From contig CM025855.1 in assembly GCA_003952965.2 (NCBI GenBank), positions 18,965,638 through 19,029,637 of the forward strand: 64,000 bases of DNA, in the 5' to 3' direction. Every line of letters starts with the position of its first letter. The first letter of the stretch is position 1. The position numbers and the translations under genes are program-made. The stretch comes from Morella rubra (lineage: Eukaryota > Streptophyta > Magnoliopsida > Fagales > Myricaceae). The notes beneath the pieces were generated by a model. That model did no database searches, was not told the DNA's origin, and saw only the letters and a list, made by a program, of their open reading frames with translations. Shown here in pieces: positions 32,869-43,585 of the stretch.

Positions 32869-33557
32869 CTTAAGCTTTTCCAAAACCATCTAAATTGGCC
32901 TAATGAATGGATTTTCCCTATAAATATGATTTTCGTTTGATAATTATAATTTTTAGTGCTTTGATAGTGTTTATATATTATATTTTTATAGTTTTATATT
33001 CTATAATTGTTAATGCTATCTTTTATTTTTCTTTTGAGACTTATGAGTTTCGTGTTGGTTTATCTAATGAATTTACCCTTTAAATGATAACTTTGCTAAA
33101 AAAAACTTATTTGATTAAGAATTTAGCACTTTGGTTCTTATTTTCGTATTTAGACATTTTTCATCCAGTGAATACTTCAAATTTAGTGAACTAATTAACT
33201 ATTTTATTATAATCTAGTTAAGTATCTTTGGACCTCATTCTTTTTGGGTTGTGTCGTGGGCCTTGTTTGGCCAAAAGAGGGCTGGACCTCGGTGTAGAAG
33301 TGGGCCTAAATTATGGACTTGGGAAGCCCAAAAACTCGAGCCCATTTGATTAGGACCATGCCCGGCCATTAGCACTCAAAGTAACTTTTTAGACACATGT
33401 CCTTTGTTGCCCCAAACCGTGACTCTCCCCCACTAAAACCATTTGCTTCTACTTGTCAACAAGCACATATGATTGCACTTTTAGCCTAGCCTTTTAACCC
33501 TACTAACCTAACTATTAAATGAGAGAAAAAGGGTGTTAAGCCATTTGAAACCCATTT

Positions 33558-33690
33558 GGTCGGCTGAAGCAAGAGAGAGCCGAGAGTTAGAGAGAGAGTG
33601 CCGAAGGAGAGAAGAGAAGAGAAGGAGAAAGAAGAAAAGAAAAGAGAAAAAGAAGAAGGGGAGAAGAGGCAGGGGGGAGGTGTTCGGCCA
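33558..33690 (+). repeat. Purine-only tract in LTR
   Basis: About 130 bases are almost purely A and G after the TCGGCTGAAGC box. The solo LTR has a similar tract at 40418-40600. Both translate into low-complexity peptides only and are probably transcript-leader sequence. Confidence 0.6.
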
Positions 33691-35054
33691 TAAGGAGAAA
33701 CGCATGTAGGTTGTGAGGAAAATTATGGCCGTGTGTGTCTTTTAAAAAGATTTGGAGTTTTGTTCTTGCAATAAACGTTGCTGCCCTTAGACTTTTCACA
33801 AGATCTTTAAGATTTGTTGCTTGCATTGCATGTGTGAGTTGATTATGATGGATGATTCTTTTGTGGAAAGTATATATGGTCTTTTGTGTGAAACTTGTTG
33901 CATTGTTTGGATTCTATGTAACTTGATAAAGTAAGAGCTTTTCTATGTTGAAAGAGGGTCACCATCAGTGACTCAAGGAGTTCAAATAGAGCCGAGAATG
34001 CCACGGATTGGCCAAAGAAAGAAAAAGAGAGACATGCATGGAGTTTTCTTGTCATATTTGAAGTTGTTTCATGAAGTTGTGCTCCATTTTATGATCTGAC
34101 ATGCAACTATATGTTCCTAGTATATATGACCAGGGACCACAAATGGGATAGAAATTACATATGGTAAGAGAAAGAAAAAGGGATATGCATGCATATTTCT
34201 TTGTTTTCTATGGTACCCGGTTACAAAATTTGTTATTGCACGTGTAAATCTGTGATTTTTGAGCAGGAATTTCTCTAATTATGTTGCTAAGTATTATCTG
34301 GACAAACCCTAAAAATTTCCAAAGAAAAAGGCGAACGGAAGTAAGAGAAAATGACTTAATGAACCGTTAGGGGTAGTTTTGGCATTTCTAGAAAAACTAA
34401 GCGTTTAAAGGTCCAAATGTGAAAACTGGGCTCATGACAACATTTAGTATAGCTTAAGTAAATTATAGTGAAAAAATGAGCCCAAACACGATATCAAAAG
34501 GGACCCAAAACCCAAGGCCCATTAAAATCCTAATTCAGGCCCATAAGCCAAAAAGCCCTCAAATGACCTATGTTGAAAACTGAAAACTTAAAGTCTTAGA
34601 ACTTGTTTTTATGAAGCTCATTAAGCCCAAAACCACCAAGAAAATAAAACGGATAATAAAATAGAAAAAAAATAATGATTAGTTAATAGGCTAAATTACT
34701 CCGCTAGTCCCTGGGCTTAACCTATTTCCAGATTGATCCTTAAGGTAATTTTTCTCCTACGGGGACCCCTAGGGTTAGTAACGTTTCCCATATTGGTCCT
34801 GCTATCATATAGGCTAACAAAATTTACATACGTGGCTGACGACAACCACGTCAGATCCAATAACCCAGCGACACGTGTTAAAATATGTCATCTCAGTAAA
34901 AAAATAATAATAATTAGAAATTGTAAAATATATAGCGTGTAAAAGCTGACTCGATGCCTGTGCAAAAAAAACCCAAAAGCGTCATTCCTCACTTAACTAA
35001 CGAAGCTTCCTAAATCTATTTATCAATCGAAACCAAAAATCTCAAAATTGCTAG

Positions 35055-35990
35055 CCCTAGGTTGCGAACCAGAGGATCTATCTTCCATAGATAAGGAGAA
35101 CGCTGTTGTGAAGGAGAATATCACTGTTGGCAGTGAGGGAACTGAAGATAAGGTAGATACTGAGCAACCTACGAAAGCAGAAAAGGAGAATGTTATGGAG
35201 AAGGAGAACATCAATACTGGCAGTGAGGGAACTGAAACTAAGGTAGATAGTGAACAACCTACGAAGGAATAGAGTACTGGAGACAAAGACAACGAAGATA
35301 GCAAAAGTGAAAATGTGAATTCAGGTGTTGAAGGTGCCTCTTTGAGCTCATTTCAACAGCTCTCAAGCAGAAAAAATGCCTTCATTGGTCTCGTTGGAAC
35401 TGGAATTTCCACTTCTACTTTTTCCTTTGGGTCTGTTTCAATAGATGGATCTACCCTTGTCACTGTTTCTGTCTCTCCTTTTGGAGTGAAAGATGACAAG
35501 TCTTTTGGTCTCAGCCTCTCTAATAATAGAAGTTCTTCAATTGTTGGCAGTTCAGGGGCTTCCACTGGTTCAAAGAACGAGGGAACTGATTTTCCATCAA
35601 GGTAGAAGGTTGTGGTTGAGACCGGGGAAGAACATGAGAAAGTGATTTTCATGGCTGATTCTGTGATGTTTTAATTTGTTGATGGAGGTTGGAAGGAACG
35701 TGGAAAAGGGGAATTAAAGGTGAATGTTTCCATAATCGAAACGGACAAAGCCCGACTTCTTATGCAAGCTAGAGGAAATCTCAGGTTAATTCTGAATGCA
35801 AGTCTTTACCCAGACATGAAGCTCGCGAATATGGAGAAGAAAGGCATCACTTTTGCTTGCATCAATAGTGTTACTGAAGGGAAGGATGGTCTTTCTACAT
35901 TTGCTTTGAAGTTCAAGGATAGATCTATAGTGGAGAAGTTTCGAGCTGCTGTTACAGCAAATAAAGATAAGGAAGTCGGAACTATTGCAG
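35055..35990 (+). pseudogene. Captured NUP50/RanBP1-domain nucleoporin fragment
   Basis: The donor family is the NUP50-type nuclear pore protein, which binds Ran through a RanBP1 domain and helps cargo release. The first block is an acidic repeat (EKENVMEKENINTGSEGTE). Next is a block with LSSFQQLSSRKNAFIGLVGT and TSTFSFGS (35340-35430), then a RanBP1-like block: [19 protein letters not shown] (about 35675-35735), [20 protein letters not shown] (about 35750-35810), [13 protein letters not shown] and [18 protein letters not shown] (about 35890-35945). Stops lie at about 35270, 35603 and 35672. No intron is apparent. The fragment starts exactly at the end of the left TIR. It may be transcribed antisense or sense, but cannot encode a complete protein. 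Confidence 0.87.
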
Positions 35991-36299
35991 ATTGGGTTAG
36001 CATGGTGTCATTATATCTCCCTTGTGAAGTTTCTGATCCTTCCTGCTGCTTTTTTAATTCTTTTTCCCTTTTAGTTCTTTGAGCAAGAAGTTTATGGCTC
36101 TTGGTTCTTGCCATCCAACATTCCCGTATCATTTCGGATTGGACCATAGCTAATGTGGGGATAACGTTCCATGGATGACCAAGCAAGCTCTCCATGGGTA
36201 ATATACTCAGTTCTCTTGGTAGATTGGGTAATCTAATGAAGAATGGTTGGTTCGCTAAGTTCTGTGAATGTCAAGGATTCTTTCTGGTTCGTAACCTAG
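35991..36299. other. Pack-MULE interior of unknown origin
   Basis: This lies between the nucleoporin fragment and the right TIR. It may be a second captured piece (a pyrimidine-rich stretch and AG at 36040-36085 look like an intron acceptor), but I recognise no protein. Confidence 0.4.
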
Positions 36300-36767
36300 G
36301 CTAGCAATTTGGGAGATTTTTAGTTTTGATTGATAAACAAATTCGGAAAGCTTTGTTAGTTAAGTGGGGAATGACACTTTTGGTTTCTTTTGTGTGGGCA
36401 TCGAGTCAGCTTTTACACGTTGTATATTTTACAATTTATAATTTTTTTTTTTTACTGAGATGACATATTTTAACACATGTCGCTGGGTTATTGGATCTGA
36501 CGTGGTTGTTGTCAGCCATGTATGCAAATTTTGTTGGCCTATCTGACGGCAAGACCAATATGGGAAACGTTACTAACCCCAGGAGTCCCCATTAGAGAAA
36601 AATTACCTTAGAGACCAATCTGGGAATAAGTCAAATCCTACGGACTGGAGGAGTAATTTAGCCTAGTTAATAAATTAGAGTTACTAAATATTCAGAAGTT
36701 ATAACAAAATAGATAGAAACTTTAAATTTTCTAATGAGAAATTTTACTAGCTAGGTTGCTTTCGATT

Positions 36768-37685
36768 CTTGGAGTGATTTAACTTTTTCCTCCCCGTGTG
36801 TTCTAGAGAGAGAGGCTCTGTCTTTTCTCTAGAACTTTTCTACTCCCACACCTAGTCGCCCCTCTTTCACCAAAGTTTCCAGTGGTGGGAGAAGCTCCGA
36901 CTCTTCCCATCGCCCCCCCCCCCCCCCCCCCGGTTTCTTCTTCTTCCTCTTCTTCTATTCTCCTTTGCTCTCCCCCCCTTTTTTTGTTCAGAATCTAGAC
37001 GGTTAGATCCTGGTGTTCTCATGTGTCACCGGTGGACACAGCCTCGACAGACGCCATCTCCCCCTCCAGCCGAGCCTAATTGCACCAGTCCGGCACCCAT
37101 TGGTCTGCTCATGGCGTCTCACTCGCCACTCGAGCCGCGCCTGGATCTCACGCCCCCGACGTTGTGCTTTAATTTTCGGCCTGTTTTTGGTGGATTTGGC
37201 GACCACGTGCCTCTTGGATGGCTCATGCTTCCTTTGGCGAGCCCAATGCCCCCGTGATGCTGCCTTCTGGTGGCGCGTGGTGTACATGCGCCGGTGCCTT
37301 TCTACACGCTATTGTGGCTTCTTGCTCGTTGGTGGTGGCGCTGCTTCCGTCTCTGTTGTTGTTTTTGGTTTTTTTATTTTGTGTTCTATTGTTGTTTGTT
37401 TGGTTGGTCTATGTTGTTTTTTATCTGCTTGTCCGACTCCTGCGTGGGCTTGCTCGATCCCTTGTGGATCTTTTTCGGCCCTTTGTGGGCTTGCTGTACC
37501 AGGTTGTGGTGCTTTCATTGCTGGCTAGCATAGGTCCGGTAGCTTGTCTACTGTGTCCTGCCACCGCTCCCTCTGCCTTTCCTGGATCATGTAGTGGCTT
37601 TCTTCGATCCTTTTAAGGGTCCCGCTGGCGGACTTTGCCTGGTCTGTATTCGGGTCCTTCCGGACCATGACCCAAAAAAAAAAAT
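36768..37685 (+). mobile_element. PolyA-tailed retroposon inside LINE 5' end, 918 bp
   Basis: It is flanked by the exact 15-bp repeat AGGTTGCTTTCGATT at 36753-36767 and 37686-37700. The element ends in a poly-A run (37673-37684) after a small hairpin (GGTCCTTCCGGACC). The interior is GC- and CT-rich with a run of 19 C (36913-36931). Several long hydrophobic reading frames occur, but none resembles a known protein. Target-primed retroposition is the obvious mechanism. Whether it is a SINE, a LINE derivative or a processed transcript is unclear. Confidence 0.72.
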
Positions 37686-37906
37686 AGGTTGCTTTCGATT
37701 ACTGCCTTTACAGCTAGCGGCAATGTCAAGTAGAAAAAAGGAGTCCCGTGAGCAAAAAGTGTCCTTCGTACCCTTCTAGGGCCCTAGTCTAGAAAGTATC
37801 GCTTTGCCCTGGTAAGATGTCACGGTAACTTTTCAGCCGTCGTGTCAGAGCCTCTTCATCTGCTGTGTTCTTGTTGTTCTGGACGTGGCACCTTCGACTT
37901 CTACTG

Positions 37907-39580
37907 ATGGAGAATTTAGGACAGGAGGTGGACCATCTTGTTAAGCGGACTGCAGCCTTGGGGTGGACAGACACATTAGGCCAAAGCTCCCAGCCGGTGG
38001 AGGATGCGGAGGAAGTGCCAGATACCATTCTGGTGTTGCTGTCAGTGAGTTGAATCCAAATATATTCTTGTTTGAGTTAGAATCTAGGGAGAGTCGCGAT
38101 AGAGTGTATGCAAGGCAGCCCTAGAATGTAAAGAGGTATTTACTCATTTTGAATACATGGTCCCCTGGTCTGAATTGGCAAGATGTTGACCTTGTACCTT
38201 TCCCAGTTGGGGTTTAGTTGCATGGCCTCCCTATGGCGAATTCTAATGAAGAAACGGCTCGGATGATTGCGACATTTGTTGGTGAAGTCTTGGAGGTGGA
38301 TGGACAACCTGGTAAGAACATTTGGTGTCTTCCTTTTCTCCTTGTTAAGGTACGCCTTGACTCCTCACTAACTTTGCCTACTGGATTCAGTTTGAATCGT
38401 ATTGAAACTAATGTGTAGTGGGTCAAGTTTAAATTTAAACGTATGGCCGGCTTTTGTTATGTATGCGGGAGGTTGGGTCATATGTAGTTTATGACCTTGA
38501 CTAAAAGCCAAAACACCCATCCGGACTCTGCCCAGGCTCACACCTGGCTTTGTCCGAGGTGATTCAGCTTCTCGTGATCCGTCTGGGTTGCAACGGCCCA
38601 GAATCATTCTAGCAGATACACCATCTGGAGTTCAGGAAGAGACAACTGCTGAAGATACTCAAAAAGATGTGGATGCTGGAAAAAATCTGGTGTTGAGCAG
38701 CCTTACTCCAAGTATCACCGCCGATCATGGGCGACGCGTGAGTGCAGAACCACCATCGATGACTGACAAAAATCTGTCAGTGATGGAGACAGGACCTGAA
38801 CTGCCCAAAAGTGATGATGATGCACTTTTAAATGGCTCCAAGGCACCTACACATCAACCACCTGAAATGGTGATGCTCGTCAGAGTGGCAGAAAAGACCA
38901 AATGAAGAATGGCAGAAGGAGGAAGAAATGGCTGCACTACTAAGTGCATGGAAAACCTCTCCCCTCGGGAAAGAGGCCATATGCCGAGCAAAGAGGTGTT
39001 ACAGATGCTGAAGCTCTCTAACAAGTAAAGAATGGAAGCTGTGGTGGCAGACATGCAGAGAGAAAAGAACATTCATGGTTTGGCTTCGGGTGGGGAGCTG
39101 TTGGTGGGGGATTCAGTGATTAGATACTTCCATGTGGGTCAGCCCAGCCCTGATGAGAGCCCGATAGTCCTTATCACTCATAACCCAACTCCTATTAGGG
39201 CCTTTCAATGTTCGGTTGTTAAAGAAACTCAATCTGGGCCTTCTAGAAGGGTCAAAAAGATATGCAGAGACCAGCAGGCTTCATCATTTGCAGAGCCCAC
39301 ATTGTCACCTAACCTTTTGGTCAAAAAACGGCATTAGCAAGATAAGGGTGATTCAGCCCAGCTCTTAAAATAGGTTAGCTTTGGTGGGCTGGAGGCCTTG
39401 CATGGATCGGGTAAAGAAGAGATTAAGCTGAACAACATGCTATCTAGTATGGTCCGGTGTAAGATGCTAACGAAAGCTAAAGGAAAGAAGAAAGTGACCC
39501 CTCGTGGAAAGTCTTCGAAGCTTCAAGCAGAAATTTCAGCAACTTTTGTGAGTGGTGATGGGAGTACGCCACTGGTTGGG
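37907..39580 (+). pseudogene. LINE ORF1: DUF4283 and zinc-knuckle protein
   Basis: ATG at 37907 starts MENLGQEVDHLVKR. A DUF4283 pattern follows: LNPNIFLFELESRESRDRVY (about 38055-38115), then TWSPGLNWQDVDLVPFPVGV with a stop at the expected Trp, then LHGLPMANSNEETARMIATF (38215-38280). The knuckle region reads FKRMAGFCYVCGRLGHM (about 38430-38482). A low-complexity C-terminal part with frame breaks runs to the solo LTR at 39581. Confidence 0.8.
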
Positions 39581-40012
39581 TGTAACGACCCTCTCTTTTC
39601 TCTCACCTATTTGACATATATAAAAAAAATAGTATAATATGTTAATTGGAGTTTTCTAGTCTAAATTATTTCTTTATGAAGCTTACATGATTTTTTTTTA
39701 CATATTTGCTTGCATATTTTGAATTGTCTAAATTTTCAATTAGGTGTTTGCATTTATGTTCATATTATTTATTATTGTACTTAATAATTGCTATTAATTC
39801 ATTACTACTTACATTAGGAAATTTAATTCTACTAATCTTTCCAATGATATCTACCTTTAATTTTATTTCTTACTTTAATGTTCTTACTATTTGGCATATT
39901 ATATCATATCATAGTCTAATTAATATCCCTTAACTTGTATTAAATTTTTAGCACACTCTATAACTTGGCCGAATGGGGCATGCATGTGGTTTAATAATAC
40001 CTTTTTTATTTT

Positions 40013-40016
<4 letters not shown>

Positions 40017-40051
<35 letters not shown>
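40017..40051 (+). repeat. (TC)n microsatellite
   Basis: About 17 uninterrupted CT units, inside the solo LTR. Confidence 0.95.
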
Positions 40052-40054
<3 letters not shown>

Positions 40055-42754
40055 TCCCTTCTTCAGCCGACTACTATAAGTTCTCTTATTGGCCCTCATT
40101 TTATCTTATATGCATGCATTTATACATTGGAGTTCAAGGGCAGTTCAGTGGCTTCGTTGTGTGGGCAAAAAGGATTTTGGCAATCACAATGATTGCCTAG
40201 GTAAGTGTTAAGTTAACACTTGTCATTAACTGCCCTCATTGCCGCCTCTTATGCTCATTCATTCGATTAACTTCTTTTAGTAAACTACAAGCTTCATGAT
40301 TGCCTATTTAAAGTAGGATGTGAAGTTAGAGGAGACTTGAGGGTTAACCATAGTTCACTTAGTCTTTTTCAACTTCAAACCGATCGGCTAAAGCGTTATT
40401 TCCTTGGTTTTGTCAAAAAGTGAGAGAGATAGACATAAGGAGAGAAACACCATCTGGCCGAAGGAGAAAGGAAAGGAGAGACCAAAGGAAAAAGAGGAGA
40501 AACCAAGAGAAAAAGAAAGAGACCGAATGAGAGAAAGAGAAGGAAGCCGAAGGAAAAAAGGAGGAGAAAAGAAGAGAAAAGGGGAAGAGAGGTAGTTTTG
40601 GCCTGCATCCTTTTTGTCTCCTTTAGCTTTTGTCTTCTCTTTCCCTAACCTAGTGTCATGCTTTTTAGGTGTTTTTATCTAAGGGAAATCAGTTCAACCA
40701 AAGCATAGGTAAGGGTGATGTAGTTTCATTTCTAAAATGGGGTTTTGTGAATGGTGATGGGAAAATGATTTTGAGGGCCAGGAGTTAGATTAGATTATAG
40801 TGTTGGGAGTCTTCTTGTGGAATAGATGTATGCATGTGGTTGGATGATGAAGAAATGGAAAGGGAGAAAGTTATTTGTCCGAATAGATGTTCTTTGCATT
40901 TTCTTTAGAAAATCGTGTTTGCTTTGATGTTTCAGTGATGTTAAATATTTTGCATGTAGGTAATGTGGATAGATTTGTGTTATTTAAATTTTTTTGTCAT
41001 GTTATGAGCAATCCACGAACACCTATTCATACTTAAAAATCATTGAACTTGTTAGTTGAAATTTTGGGCTTGCATGTGGTATCTTTTTTAAAGTGATCTT
41101 GCATAGATATTTGTATCTCATGAATTAGAGGAGTAAAATTTTTCCAAGAGTTGTAAGGAAGAGAAAAGAGGGCACGACACTACCTATGGTGAGACTTTTC
41201 CTTGAATTTGTGTGGCCGAAATTGACAAAAAGTTGTTACGTGATGCACATGCATGAGTTTGTGATGATTTGGGAAATGAAAAGCAAGAAGATAAAAATCT
41301 TTGGCATTTTACATGGCTGCTGATTATTATCTTGGATATACTTTGAATGTAAATCTCAGATCACATGTTATCAACATAGAGGTTGAAATTTATGTCAAAG
41401 ACAAGAGAGAAAATTTGCATGCAAAGAAAATTTTGAGAACATAGTGTACCCGAACACTAGAGAATTTTTCTAATAGACATAGTTTGAATTTTTACACCAA
41501 GTTTTCCAAAAATGAAGTTTAGTATCTATAGGTCTTGTCCTAAAAATTTCAGCTAAATTGAATAAGTGGAAATGACTGAAATGCCCTTGGAAGCATCTGG
41601 GGCAGTTTTGGCATTTTAGAGAAAATTGAGGGTAAAAACGTCTAAGTCCAAAATTTGGACTTATGACTATTATGGGCTTAATTCAAGGGAATTAAGTAGA
41701 AATTGGAGCCCAAAACTAATTCACATGAGGCCCAAAACCCAAGGCCTAATATGAATATAAAACCGGCCCAATAAGTGAGCTGATAAGTAATAAACTAAAA
41801 AGTGCAATTAAATAAAAGTAGTTTAGTATTAATAAAAACTGTATACTGCCATTCTCATTAGGTCCATTTGTGTTTAATAAGTGGCTAAATAAAGAATAAT
41901 AATTAATAATATAAAGTTAGTAATTTAGTATTAACTTTTAAGAAATAGTTTAAGGAAGAATTATAAAATGCAAGCACATGTTTTTAGGCCAATAAAATTA
42001 GAACAAAAATAATATGTAGAACGTACTAATATTTATTTTCTGTATAATGTTCTAATAAAGGTTGAATGCATTATTGTGATATTTCTTGTTATTTAAAATG
42101 TGAAAGTGCATATGTGCATTTTATTACTCACTCTTGTGAATTGTATATCTGTTATGTGATATGTCATGCTACATAATCATCTCATGGATATGGGAAATGT
42201 TGTTTTGACCGGAAAGAAACCTATACCCAAAGGTGGTCTTGAAATCGGGTGGCGATATTGTTCACATTGGAAATGTGTAAGCTACCACTGAGAGGATAGT
42301 AGTTGGTTTCCCTAGACAATGGTACAATGCTTGCCTAACCGGGTCCTGGTGCAGGTGGCACAGGACAGTCCCGAAAGAGAGGAGGGACGCACAACCTTGA
42401 CTCTTGGAGTTAAACAGAGCACAGTAAGGACACCTCTATTGGACCGAAAAAGAAAGAAAGTGAAATGATCGGGAAACAGATGCATCATTTCTGCATTGCA
42501 TTGCTCATACATCATTACTCTGTTTATTATGAGTATTGCTTAATTATTGATTACTCACTGCTATGGTTGCTCCTGTTTATTTATCTTGCATGTCATGTCC
42601 CTGATCCCTCCTTATTGAATTAGTAGCACTCACCTCTTTTCTTTGTCTTGTATTTTGTATGTGTCGTTGTGAATATCGGACCCGACATATGAAGACTTTC
42701 CTGAGCGAGTAGATCTTGGATATTGACCTCTACATCCTTGTCATTAAGATACTA

Positions 42755-42975
42755 ATGTATGTAACAGACACGTTCAAGGTATATGTGGGGTACGAGCCCC
42801 ACTGGTACCTTAAGGGACCACCATGCCCCCACTCCCCCGCCTAGAGGACTTTGGGCTAGTCGACGTTGACCCAGCCCTTTTACACATAGTTCCTCCTCCA
42901 CCGGCAAGGTCGGTGGAGGATACTGGAGAGAATGAGATCATAGACCTGACCTCCGACACTAAGTCGGAGGATTAG
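42755..42975 (+). other. Coding-like block inside solo LTR
   Basis: From ATG at 42755 the frame gives TDTFKVYVGYEPHWYLKGPP and then TAG. One frame over, EDFGLVDVDPALLHIVPPPP continues to NEIIDLTSDTKSED and a stop at 42973-42975. The two halves overlap near 42840, so a single-base change would account for the break. The end has the form of a SUMO-interaction motif: hydrophobic residues, D-L-T-S, then acidic residues. Confidence 0.45.
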
Positions 42976-43585
42976 ACAACCTCAGCAACAATCGGTTCCT
43001 TTTGATTAGAGTTTTGAGTTTTAGTTAGCTTGTGTTTTCAGCAATGTAGCATCTCAGAAGAAGTAGTTCGAAAAGCTTTAGTCAGCTTCTGCTTTTGTAT
43101 CTACCTTCTCTACTTTTGTAAATCCTCTAGAAGGATAGTCCTTTTGTAAAATGAAAAACTTCGTTATCTTAGTGGAACCGTGTATTTATCTTTTCAAAAT
43201 TTATCTTATCTCATTTCTTTCTTTATGCAATATTATGTTATCTTTTATTTTATTTCCTTTCCTTTAACTTCCAAAAAATTTCAAACTTTAAAAATAATCT
43301 CTAAATATCGCTTTTTCATTAAATACCTGAAAAATCTATTTTTCCTTCCTTAATAAGCTTCTAATTACGATATTATTTTAATTAAAAGTTTCCGCTAAGT
43401 TTTTTCAAAGCCAAATAGGAGTACTTCATACGATTGATTTGTGTTGTAATCCCCACCTGTATGCATACCATATCTATAGGTAAGCCTATGGAGTACGTAC
43501 TGGCACGAGAAGTGACACTGGGGGTAGTCAAATCCTCTTACTCTCTTAGGTGGAGCGGCAGGGGAGTACTTGCCCCCCAAGAGCC

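Larger units (their letters stand above)
34689..36663. mobile_element. Pack-MULE with nucleoporin gene fragment, 1975 bp
   Basis: Ends are GGCTAAATTACTCC and GGAGTAATTTAGCC. The 9-bp duplication TAGTTAATA is exact at 34680-34688 and 36664-36672. Terminal inverted repeats are long, about 365 bp (34689-35054 and 36300-36663). No transposase is present. The interior carries a NUP50-like fragment in plus orientation, which makes this a Pack-MULE. Confidence 0.9.
39581..43517 (+). mobile_element. Solo LTR of the gypsy family, 3937 bp
   Basis: It starts TGTAACGACC (39581) and ends GAAGTGACA (43517). The 5-bp duplication is TTGGG (39576-39580) and CTGGG (43518-43522), 4 of 5 matching. It is collinear with the unit B LTR (32869-49145) but clearly diverged, so it is a different subfamily. 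No PBS follows. It separates ORF1 and ORF2 of the LINE. Confidence 0.83.

Noticed and set aside
33508-33826. Frames rich in Leu/Phe/Ser opposite the purine tract of the LTR
   Set aside because: Low-complexity translation of a purine-only stretch. The homologous tract in the other LTR gives a different peptide.
37013-37616. Several overlapping long reading frames, some very hydrophobic, in a GC-rich region
   Set aside because: They overlap in three frames, lie inside the polyA retroposon and resemble no protein. Open length is explained by base composition.
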